Positions 45,336 through 52,985 of a stretch of 64,000 bases of DNA are shown here, in pieces. Source of the DNA: Candidatus Limnocylindrales bacterium. Its GTDB lineage: Bacteria; Desulfobacterota; Binatia; UBA1149; CAITLU01. The notes beneath the pieces are model-generated. The model saw nothing but the letters and a program-made list of their open reading frames with translations, had not been told where the DNA came from and searched no databases. The stretch's first letter is position 1, and the number at the start of each line of letters is the position of its first letter. The stretch lies in NCBI GenBank assembly GCA_035626395.1, contig DASPNR010000002.1:533019-597018 (forward strand), in the 5' to 3' direction. The position numbers and the translations under genes are program-made.

Positions 45336-46586
45336 CTACAGAATCATCTGGTTGACGCTGAACACCGCCGACATCATCGCCCACACGATCACGCCGATGA
45401 CCACGGCCATGAAGATGAGAATGACGGGACCGATGAGCGTCATCACGCGGGCCACGGCATTGGTGACCTCGCGGTCGTAATGGTCGCTGACGACGATCAG
45501 CATCTCGTCGAGGCGGCCGGTCTCCTCACCCACGCCCACCATCTGCAGGGCCAGCGGCGGGAAGACGCCCGTGCGTTCCAGCGGACCGCTCAGGCCCTTG
45601 CCTTCGCTGACGTCGCGCTGCACCGCGGCCAGCGCCCTCGAGATGATGACGTTGGGAACGATGCTGCGCACGATGTCGAGCGACTGGATCAGCGGCACTC
45701 CGCCGCGCAGCATCGTTCCGAGCGTGCGCGCGAAGCGGGCAACCTGCAGCTTGCTGACCAGGTCGCCGAAGACCGGCGCCGACAGCGCGAGCCGGTCGTA
45801 GCGCTCGCGCCCCGCCGGCGTGTCCACGTACCTGCGGATGCCGTACCAGACGCCCATGCAGGACAGGACGAGCAGCCACCAGTAGCTCTTCACGAACTCG
45901 CTGATGGCCATGACGGCCTGGGTCGACGCCGGCATCGCCGTACCGAGATCGGCGAAGATGGCGGCGAAGCGCGGCATCACCACGGTGAGAAGGATGGCGA
46001 TGGCGCCGCCGGCCGTGACGATGAGGATGATGGGATAGACCATCGCCGACTTGATCTGCTCGCGCGTCTTCTCGCTGCGCTCCAGATAATCGGCGAGGCG
46101 TTCCAGAACGCCCTCGACGATGCCGCCGGCCTCGCCGGCCCGGATCATGTTCACGTACAGGGGCGGGAAGACCGCCGGATGCTCTCCGAGCGCCTGGGAG
46201 AGCGAGCGCCCCTCCTGCACCCGCGCCAGCACCTGCGAGACCACCGCCTTGAGCGTCGGGTTCTCCGAGAGCGCCGAAAGGCTTGCCAGGCTTCGATCCA
46301 GCGGCAGCCCGGCCTTGAGGAGCGTGGCCAGCTCACCGGTGAAGATCATCAGGTCGCGGCCCTTCACCTTCTTGGCGCGCCGCCAGGGCAGCGACATCGA
46401 GGCCAGGTCCGGAAGCGAGAAGCCGCGCGAGGATGCCGCGGCCGCGGTGGTTCCCTCGCGCACGGCAAGCGGGATGAAGCCCTGCCCGCGCAGGGAGGCG
46501 ACCACGGCCGCCTCGCCCGAAGCCTCCATCAAACCTTCGACGATACGACCCTCACGGGTACTCGCCTTGTATGCGTACGCTGCCAT
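45336..46586 (-). CDS. gspF: Type II secretion inner-membrane platform protein GspF
   Basis: 416 residues with the classical layout: N-terminal AAYAYKASTREGRIVEGLMEA, two cytoplasmic T2SSF domains (about 80-200 and 285-400) and three membrane helices (near 205-230, 255-275, 385-410). The motifs LKAGLPLDRSL and GGVPLIQSLDIV mark the two repeats. It links the GspE motor to pseudopilus assembly. The ATG at 46586 gives the family-typical start. First gene of the leftward T2SS operon in this window; its ATPase gene is about 14 kb upstream. Confidence 0.95.
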   Translation of the reverse strand: MAAYAYKASTREGRIVEGLMEASGEAAVVASLRGQGFIPLAVREGTTAAAASSRGFSLPDLASMSLPWRRAKKVKGRDLMIFTGELATLLKAGLPLDRSLASLSALSENPTLKAVVSQVLARVQEGRSLSQALGEHPAVFPPLYVNMIRAGEAGGIVEGVLERLADYLERSEKTREQIKSAMVYPIILIVTAGGAIAILLTVVMPRFAAIFADLGTAMPASTQAVMAISEFVKSYWWLLVLSCMGVWYGIRRYVDTPAGRERYDRLALSAPVFGDLVSKLQVARFARTLGTMLRGGVPLIQSLDIVRSIVPNVIISRALAAVQRDVSEGKGLSGPLERTGVFPPLALQMVGVGEETGRLDEMLIVVSDHYDREVTNAVARVMTLIGPVILIFMAVVIGVIVWAMMSAVFSVNQMIL

Positions 46587-46732
46587 GCAGGGTCTGCTCG
46601 AAAGCGCGCATCTTAACACCGCCACGCACACGCGCGACCGCTTGCGCACGTGCGGCGGGGAGAGCGACCAGGATGTCGAAGGCTTGTCGTCCCCGATGCC
46701 GGCAGCGAGCCCCGCAGCTCGCGCCTCGGAGC

Positions 46733-47848
46733 CTATGGACGTTGGTCATCCAGGATCGCTTCAACGAGTGCGTGCCACTGGCTGCGAAATGTCGCGGCGG
46801 TCATGACGGGCGCGGGTGCGCAGCCGTCTTCCAGAGCTTCGGCCAGGGCTGCGGCCAGAGCCACCGGATCGCCGGCGGGCACCAGCTCGCGACCGCTCGC
46901 CTGATCCGGCAGACCGCCGGCGTCGCTGGTCAGGACGCGGGCGCCGAGCGCGCGCGCCAGCGGAAGGAGTCCGCTCTGGGAGGCGGTCCGGTACGGCAGG
47001 ACCAGCACCGTGGCGCGCTTCACGAGAAGCTGCAGCTCTTCGTCATCAAGATAGCGATTTTCCAAGATGATGGAGGAGTCGTCGGCGGCCGCACGAGAAA
47101 CCCGTGCCAGTTCCCGGCGCAGAAGGTAGGACTCGCCCGCGATGACGAGCCGGCGTCCGGGGTGGTCGCCCGCGGCGGCCAGCATGCGCCAGGCGTGCAG
47201 GAGGACATCCAGTCCCTTGTAGCCGCGGAGATGGCCCGCGAAGACCGCCACCGCCGCGTCCTCGGCAATTGCGAACTTCTCGCGCGCCCAGGCTCTCGCC
47301 CTGCCCGCATCGATGGCGAGGGGCGCCGCCAGCGGCGGCATCGGCGCGATCGCGACGCGGGCAGCGATGCCGAGCTCTTCGACCGCGACCGCCACGCTTC
47401 GGCTGTGACACAGCACGCGACCGGCACGGCCCAGCGCCAGACGCGCCAGCGGGCGGGCCAGCGGAACGTGCTCATGCGGCTCGAGGTTGTGACACAGCGC
47501 GACGACCCGGCGGCGCGGAACTCCGGCAAGCGACGCCGCCAGCGCAGCGGCCGTCACCGGATGCCACCACTGGAACGCCACGACCTCGGCTCCGGCGGAA
47601 CGGAGGAACCGGGCCGCCCGTTTCCAGCTGCGCGGGCCGACGACGTCGATCATCTCCTGGCCGACGCGACCGAGCGCGCTGTCGCGCTGGGCAGAGCCGG
47701 GAAAGAAGGCGCCGGGGTACAGGCGCGAGTACGACAGCACGCACGGCTCGATGCCGGCGGCCTCCAAGGCCTCGGCCAGGCGAGCGGTATGCGCCGAGAT
47801 GCCGCCGCGCAGCGGCGGTGCCGGACCGATCAGCACCGCGCGCCTCAC
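46733..47848 (-). CDS. GT4-family glycosyltransferase
   Basis: 371 residues with a two-domain GT-B fold. The acceptor domain starts LIGPAPPLRGGISAHTARLAEALEAAG. The donor domain has VAVFAGHLRGYKGLDVLLHAW (typical GT4 strand), LENRYLDDEELQLLVKRATVLVLPYR and SGLLPLARALGARVLTSDAGGLPD with the nucleotide-sugar binding region. Cytoplasmic. The GTG start overlaps the stop of the upstream membrane/TPR protein gene (GTGA). Last gene of the surface-polysaccharide cluster; sugar donor unknown. Confidence 0.87.
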   Translation of the reverse strand: MRRAVLIGPAPPLRGGISAHTARLAEALEAAGIEPCVLSYSRLYPGAFFPGSAQRDSALGRVGQEMIDVVGPRSWKRAARFLRSAGAEVVAFQWWHPVTAAALAASLAGVPRRRVVALCHNLEPHEHVPLARPLARLALGRAGRVLCHSRSVAVAVEELGIAARVAIAPMPPLAAPLAIDAGRARAWAREKFAIAEDAAVAVFAGHLRGYKGLDVLLHAWRMLAAAGDHPGRRLVIAGESYLLRRELARVSRAAADDSSIILENRYLDDEELQLLVKRATVLVLPYRTASQSGLLPLARALGARVLTSDAGGLPDQASGRELVPAGDPVALAAALAEALEDGCAPAPVMTAATFRSQWHALVEAILDDQRP

Positions 47849-50800
47849 TGCGCATCTCCGGGCGCCTCTCCCCGGACCGCTTCGCTCCTGCGCCCTTGCG
47901 CGCCCGACTCGTTCGCCGCCTCGTGCTCGGCATCGCCGCTCTCGCTCGCGCGGGCATCGCCCGTTGCATCATCGGCGGCACCAAGCTCGGCCAGGCGCGT
48001 ACGCGCTTCGGCATCGAGCGGCATGTGCCGCAGGTACTCGCGCAGCACCTTGCGCGCCGTCTCGGTGTCGCCACGCGTAGCCGCGAACTCGGCGCGCGCG
48101 AGGTAGGGCCAGTTGCGCTCGCGGTCGATACGCCGCGCGGCTTCCAGCGCACGCTCGGCGACGGCATCCAACCTGAGCGAATGCGCGACGTAGGCGACGA
48201 GCGTCCACGAGTCGGCGTAATACGGATCGAGCGAACGCGCGCGCAACGCGTGCCACAGCGCACGCAGGCTCGACCCGCGCCGGATGTGCGCCCACGCGAG
48301 GCAGCCGTGCGCCCACGCGCTTCGCGAGTCGGCCGCCACCGCACGCGCGAATGAGCGCAGCGCCGCCTCGGGCTCGCCGCGCGCATCCTCGCTGAAGCCG
48401 CGATCGATCCACGCCGCCACCAGCGACGGATCGCGTCTGGTCGCCTCCACGAGCAGCGCATGCGCGGTGTCGGACCGCCCGGGATCGGCTTCCTGCTGCG
48501 CCAGCGAGAGCAGAGGCCGGCCGTTGTGCGGCGAGATGGCGGCAAGCTCGAGCAGGCGCGTGCGCGACGGCTTCTCGACCATCGGCATCGCGCGCTTGTG
48601 CGGCCGCCAGCCGCCTTCGCACGTGGCCGGGTCGCCGAGCAGCTGGATGTCGGTCAGCGTCAGCGCATTGCCGAGCAGCGAGCGCACCGCGACATCGACG
48701 TGGCCGCGCAGCATCGCCGGATCCGCCACCGCCATGTCGATGGGAGCGTCGTGCACGGCCTGGCGACGCTCGATGCGACCGTCGACGCCGATTTCGTACG
48801 CTTCGCGGCGAAGGCGTGGGATGTAGGGAATCAGGCGCACCGCGGTGACGCGGCAGCGCGTCAGCATCTGCAGGCGCACGTGCACCTGCGCTGGAAGGTC
48901 TTCCCACGGCTCGCCGCCGCCGAGCCAGATCGGCTGCGGCGGCGTCAGCAGCTGCGGCGGCGGCCATGCCACGGCATGTCCGCCCGGATAGCCGACGGCC
49001 GAGGCAAGGACGCCGCGCGTGCGCGGCAGCGGGTCCTCGAAGAGAGGAGCCGCATCCGACGCGCGAGCGTCCAGCACCGTCAGCCACGTCGGCGACGCTC
49101 TCGCAGGATCGCCGCCGGAGGTTTTTGCCGCGCCACCAGTGGCTGCGTGGGCGCCGCTGCCGCGTTCGGCGTCGGCTCGTGCCGCTCCGTCCCGCGTCAT
49201 GGCAGTCTCGGGCGGGTCAAGCCCGTCGCGCCGCTGCGTTGGAGCACCGTCACCGCCGCTGCGTCGCGCGATGAAGTAGTCGCTGTTCTCGAAGGCGATC
49301 GTCCACTGCTCGCCCAGTCCGCGCTGCGCAGCCTCTCGCCGGCTGCTCCACCACGGCTCGAGCGCATCCGCATCGCGTGCAGCCAGCAGCGCTTCGGGCC
49401 CGTAGCGCCGCAGCCACCGCTCCTCGCTGCCGGTGGCGACGAGGCGGCGCGGGAGCACCGCCCAGCGCGCGTCGTGGCGCATCGCCAGCTCGCGCCGGCG
49501 CTCCGCCGTCGTGTGAGAGGCGAAGAACTCGGAGCGGTCGCGAAGGCGACCGTAGGCGTTGCCCTCGTGGAGCGAGAACACCAGCGTCTGCCGCTCGGTC
49601 GATGCCACGACCGGCTTTCCCGTCAGCGCCGGCACCAGCTCGGCAAAGCCGCTCGGCGCCAGCACGCGGCCGCTGCCGTGCTCCGCTCGCAGAAAACGAT
49701 AGGCGCCGAGCGCGGCGCCGCGCGGGGCCGGCGCTCCCGGGAATGGATGCTCGCCCATGTCGCGGCGCATCCTGTCGGTTGCCGTCGTGGCGGTGACGGC
49801 CAGAAGCGCGGCAGACATGGCGACCGCAGCCGCACGCAGCGCAGCGCCGCTGCTCCATGCCGCGTACAGGCCGCAGGCGAGCAGGAGCGGAACCGGCACC
49901 AGCCATCCGAGCCGATACAGCATCCACGGAACCCACAGCTTGCCTGCGGCCGCCGCCAGCAGCGGCACGAACAGCAGCGCGCACGGCACCAGCGTCAGCG
50001 CGATGAGCACGCGCGCCGCGGGCTGGCGGCGGCGACGCACGAGAAGCGGCAGCATCAGCATCGCCAGCACCGCCGAGGCGCCGAAGACTGCGCCCGGGTG
50101 GACGATCCAGCCGGGACTGCCGGCGAAGAGGATGCGCTCGAGCGCCAGGTGTGCGCGCACCACCGGGTTGTCGGCATTGGCCAGGGCGATGCCCTGATCG
50201 CCGAACGCCATGGCCAGCCGCAGCGCCTGCGCGACCGGATAAAGCGCGGGCAGCGCCAGCGCCGCGGCCACGCACTGCCCGTGGCGCGAGCGCAGGCACG
50301 CAGGCAGCCGCGACGGTGCCAGCCCCGCGACGGCAACGACGGTCGCGAACGCCGCCATCGTGTAGACCAGGCTGTGCACCGATACGGTCGCCGTCGCCAC
50401 GCAGCCGACGAAGATCGCGCAGCCGGCGACGCCGCGATGGGGGACGCTGGTGACGTGGCGCCAGGAGCGCAGCGCCGCCGCGATCAGCACCGGCGCCAGC
50501 GCGAACGCCGCCACGTGCTTGTCCTGATAGATGCGCGTGAAGAACGGAATGGCCTCCGTGCTCCACAGCCACACCGCCGTCATCAGCGTCGACAGCGCGA
50601 CGAGGCGGCGCTCTCCTCCGAAGACGGCGGCCGCCAGCGCGGAGAATGCGGACACCGTCATCGTCACCACCGCGGCCGTCCACGGCCCCGCCTGCGTGCG
50701 CCACGGCTCGGCGCCGGTGCATGAGGCGACCAGCGCCTGCAGCGCAAGCCAGACGCTCCACAGGAAGCGCGGGTGCGACTGGCCCGTATGCAGGAACGGC

Positions 50801-51291
50801 TCGTCGAAGTGGAAGTGGCCGCGCGCCAGCCAGCTCTGCACGAAGGCCAGGTCCCACCAGTCATCGACGTTGCCGCCGCAGTGCCGCAGCGCCACCGGCA
50901 GCAGCGCCGCCAGCGCGGCGGCGAACGCGGCGATCTCGATTGCCGAAGCCGGTGCCGCGGGCGGCACGCGGCCGCGGCGGTGCTGCTTCAGCGATGCGGC
51001 CGCGAGCAGGAGGAACACCGCTGCCAGTGCGAAAGGCGCAGCCGCCAGCGGTGCCTGCGCAACGTACAGCGGAAGCAGCGCTGCGGTGGCGACCGCGAGC
51101 GACAGTGCACCATCGACGGCGAGGCGCCCGGTGCCCCAGTCCTCTTCGGCGACCGGACCGATCAGCGGCGCGAGCACGCGGCCCGGGAGCCACAGCAGCG
51201 CCAGCACCAGCAGCGCCGGCGGAAGGTGCTGCCACAGGCCCGCGGCGCCGGCGGCGCCCATCAGCAGCAGCGCGAGCGCAGGGACGGGCAT
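47845..51291 (-). CDS. Large multi-pass membrane protein with C-terminal TPR repeats
   Basis: 1148 residues. The first ~520 hold about 12 hydrophobic segments with charged short loops, in the style of integral-membrane glycosyltransferases (GNVDDWWDLAFVQSWLARGHFHFDEPF; IPFFTRIYQDKHVAAFAL). A soluble part follows. Near 690-710 a low-complexity link (GGDGAPTQRRDGLDPPETA) leads to a beta-rich domain (LQMLTRCRVTAVRLIPYIP) and TPR-like repeats from about 940 (EAALRSFARAVAADSRSAWAHGCLAWAHIRRG). An internal ATG at 49200 could mark two former genes now in one frame. Between a phosphatase-like gene and a glycosyltransferase; role in glycan assembly inferred. Confidence 0.75.
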   Translation of the reverse strand: MPVPALALLLMGAAGAAGLWQHLPPALLVLALLWLPGRVLAPLIGPVAEEDWGTGRLAVDGALSLAVATAALLPLYVAQAPLAAAPFALAAVFLLLAAASLKQHRRGRVPPAAPASAIEIAAFAAALAALLPVALRHCGGNVDDWWDLAFVQSWLARGHFHFDEPFLHTGQSHPRFLWSVWLALQALVASCTGAEPWRTQAGPWTAAVVTMTVSAFSALAAAVFGGERRLVALSTLMTAVWLWSTEAIPFFTRIYQDKHVAAFALAPVLIAAALRSWRHVTSVPHRGVAGCAIFVGCVATATVSVHSLVYTMAAFATVVAVAGLAPSRLPACLRSRHGQCVAAALALPALYPVAQALRLAMAFGDQGIALANADNPVVRAHLALERILFAGSPGWIVHPGAVFGASAVLAMLMLPLLVRRRRQPAARVLIALTLVPCALLFVPLLAAAAGKLWVPWMLYRLGWLVPVPLLLACGLYAAWSSGAALRAAAVAMSAALLAVTATTATDRMRRDMGEHPFPGAPAPRGAALGAYRFLRAEHGSGRVLAPSGFAELVPALTGKPVVASTERQTLVFSLHEGNAYGRLRDRSEFFASHTTAERRRELAMRHDARWAVLPRRLVATGSEERWLRRYGPEALLAARDADALEPWWSSRREAAQRGLGEQWTIAFENSDYFIARRSGGDGAPTQRRDGLDPPETAMTRDGAARADAERGSGAHAATGGAAKTSGGDPARASPTWLTVLDARASDAAPLFEDPLPRTRGVLASAVGYPGGHAVAWPPPQLLTPPQPIWLGGGEPWEDLPAQVHVRLQMLTRCRVTAVRLIPYIPRLRREAYEIGVDGRIERRQAVHDAPIDMAVADPAMLRGHVDVAVRSLLGNALTLTDIQLLGDPATCEGGWRPHKRAMPMVEKPSRTRLLELAAISPHNGRPLLSLAQQEADPGRSDTAHALLVEATRRDPSLVAAWIDRGFSEDARGEPEAALRSFARAVAADSRSAWAHGCLAWAHIRRGSSLRALWHALRARSLDPYYADSWTLVAYVAHSLRLDAVAERALEAARRIDRERNWPYLARAEFAATRGDTETARKVLREYLRHMPLDAEARTRLAELGAADDATGDARASESGDAEHEAANESGAQGRRSEAVRGEAPGDAQ

Positions 51292-51296
51292 GGGTG

Positions 51297-52973
51297 TCAG
51301 TTCAAATATCCCAGATCCCGCAGCCGCTGCATGACCTCGGCCTCTTCGGCGGCATCGTAGTCGCGCGCGGCACCGCCGCCGTCGCCCTCGCCCGCGGCCT
51401 GGCTGTGGCGCACGGGATTGTCGGCGCGAAACTGCGCCGACAGGACTTCCTCCAGAACTCGCCCGTCCATGTCGTCGGGCACGGGCTGTCCGAGCAGATG
51501 AAGGATCGTCGGCGCCAGGTCCTGGATGCTCGCGCGCGGCGGCGGACTGCCGGCGGCGATGGCGCCGCCGGCAGCGATGAAGGTGCCGTTGTCGCGATGC
51601 ATGCCCGAGTAGCGGTAGGTGGCGTCCCAGATGCGGCTCGAGCCGAAATCGGACAGGCCGTAGAAGATGTCGGCGTCGTCGTGCGGCAGCAGGATCAGAT
51701 CGGGCGCCTCGTCGATGCGCGCGCCGTGGTAGACCTCCTCGCGACGGAGCACGCGCGACACCAGCGGACGGCCGAGCTCGGGATCGCGGTATTCGAGGAC
51801 GGCGCGCGCGATCTCCTCGCGCGTGCGATCGTAGTCGGCGCCGCGCTCGACGCAGCCCTGTGGCTCGCGGCCCTGCACGTTGAGGAAGACCGACCCGTAG
51901 TGGCGGCCGTAGGAGTACGCGCGCGAGCGCGGCCAGTCCACGTTCAGGAACGACAGGAAGAAACGCTTGAGCACGCTGTCGAAGGAGTAGACGTTCTTGT
52001 ACTCGGCATGCTTGGCCACGCCGAGCCGGTCGGCCAGCCGATGGACGTTGCGCAGGCTCAGCCCGCGCCGCAGCGCGAAGTGCTTCAGGCGCGTCGGCAG
52101 GTCGCCGGCCAGGCGCAGGAAGCCGAGCTCGAGCAGCAGGTTGTTGAGCACGATGAAGCGCGAGGCGCGTCCCATGCCGTGATCGGACATCAGCAGCACG
52201 GTGACGTCCTTGCCGGCCTTCTCGATGACGCGCGCGATGTCGGCATCCAGGCGCTGGAAGTAGCGAAGGACGGGGGCCGAGAGGTCTCGCGTGTCGCCGC
52301 TGGGCCGCCACGGGTGCTGCGGGTCCAGGTAGTGCCAGAGCTGATGGAGGATGCGGTCGGTGTCGAAGTACACCGTCATGAAGAAGTCCCAGTCGTCGCG
52401 ATCCATCAGATGCAGCGTGGTGCGCGTGAGCAGCTCGAGCAGCTCGTCGCTGGCGCGGAAGAACGCCTCCCTGCCGCGCTCGGAGAACGTCTCGGACGGA
52501 TAGATGCGGTAGTCGCCGACCTTGGCCTGGATCTCGGCGCCGAGCTCGCGCGGATACGTGTAGTCGGTGGCGAAGTACGGCGTCATCCAGCCGCTGATGA
52601 AGGTGCCGTTGACCGGCTCGACCGGATACGAGATCGGCACGTTGATGACGCCCACGCGAAGGCCGGCATCGCTCAGCAGCCGCCACAGGCTGCGGCCGCT
52701 TCGCATCGTCGCGTTGACGGGCGGAAACACGTAGCCGCCGGGCCGCCTGTACAGGAAGTCGTAGATGCCGGTCTTGCCGGGATTCTTGCCGGTGGCGAAG
52801 GTGCACCAGGCCGGGCCCGACGTCGGCGGCATCGTCGAGGCCATCACGCCGCCCGTGCCCTGCGATAGCAGCCGGGCGATCGTCGGCATGTGGCCGGCAC
52901 GCGCCCACTGCTCGAGCAGCGGAAAGGGCGCCCCATCGAGGCCGATGACCAGGACACGCTTGCGAGCAGCCAT
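51297..52973 (-). CDS. Alkaline-phosphatase-superfamily phosphodiesterase/transferase
   Basis: 558 residues. VLVIGLDGAPFPLLEQW carries the first metal-binding Asp (13). PPTSGPAWCTFATG (about 49-62) holds the nucleophile region of nucleotide pyrophosphatase-like enzymes. Further metal ligands are in VLLMSDHGMG and in the HDDAD and YSGMHRDNG segments, and IQDLAPTILHLLGQPVPDDMDG is the typical end. No signal peptide. Such genes occur in polysaccharide clusters and may modify or hydrolyse phospho-linked glycans. It lies 12 bp from the next upstream gene, a glycosyltransferase-sulfatase-like fusion, and 5 bp from the downstream membrane protein gene. Confidence 0.85.
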   Translation of the reverse strand: MAARKRVLVIGLDGAPFPLLEQWARAGHMPTIARLLSQGTGGVMASTMPPTSGPAWCTFATGKNPGKTGIYDFLYRRPGGYVFPPVNATMRSGRSLWRLLSDAGLRVGVINVPISYPVEPVNGTFISGWMTPYFATDYTYPRELGAEIQAKVGDYRIYPSETFSERGREAFFRASDELLELLTRTTLHLMDRDDWDFFMTVYFDTDRILHQLWHYLDPQHPWRPSGDTRDLSAPVLRYFQRLDADIARVIEKAGKDVTVLLMSDHGMGRASRFIVLNNLLLELGFLRLAGDLPTRLKHFALRRGLSLRNVHRLADRLGVAKHAEYKNVYSFDSVLKRFFLSFLNVDWPRSRAYSYGRHYGSVFLNVQGREPQGCVERGADYDRTREEIARAVLEYRDPELGRPLVSRVLRREEVYHGARIDEAPDLILLPHDDADIFYGLSDFGSSRIWDATYRYSGMHRDNGTFIAAGGAIAAGSPPPRASIQDLAPTILHLLGQPVPDDMDGRVLEEVLSAQFRADNPVRHSQAAGEGDGGGAARDYDAAEEAEVMQRLRDLGYLN

Positions 52974-52985
52974 GAGGAGCGGGTC

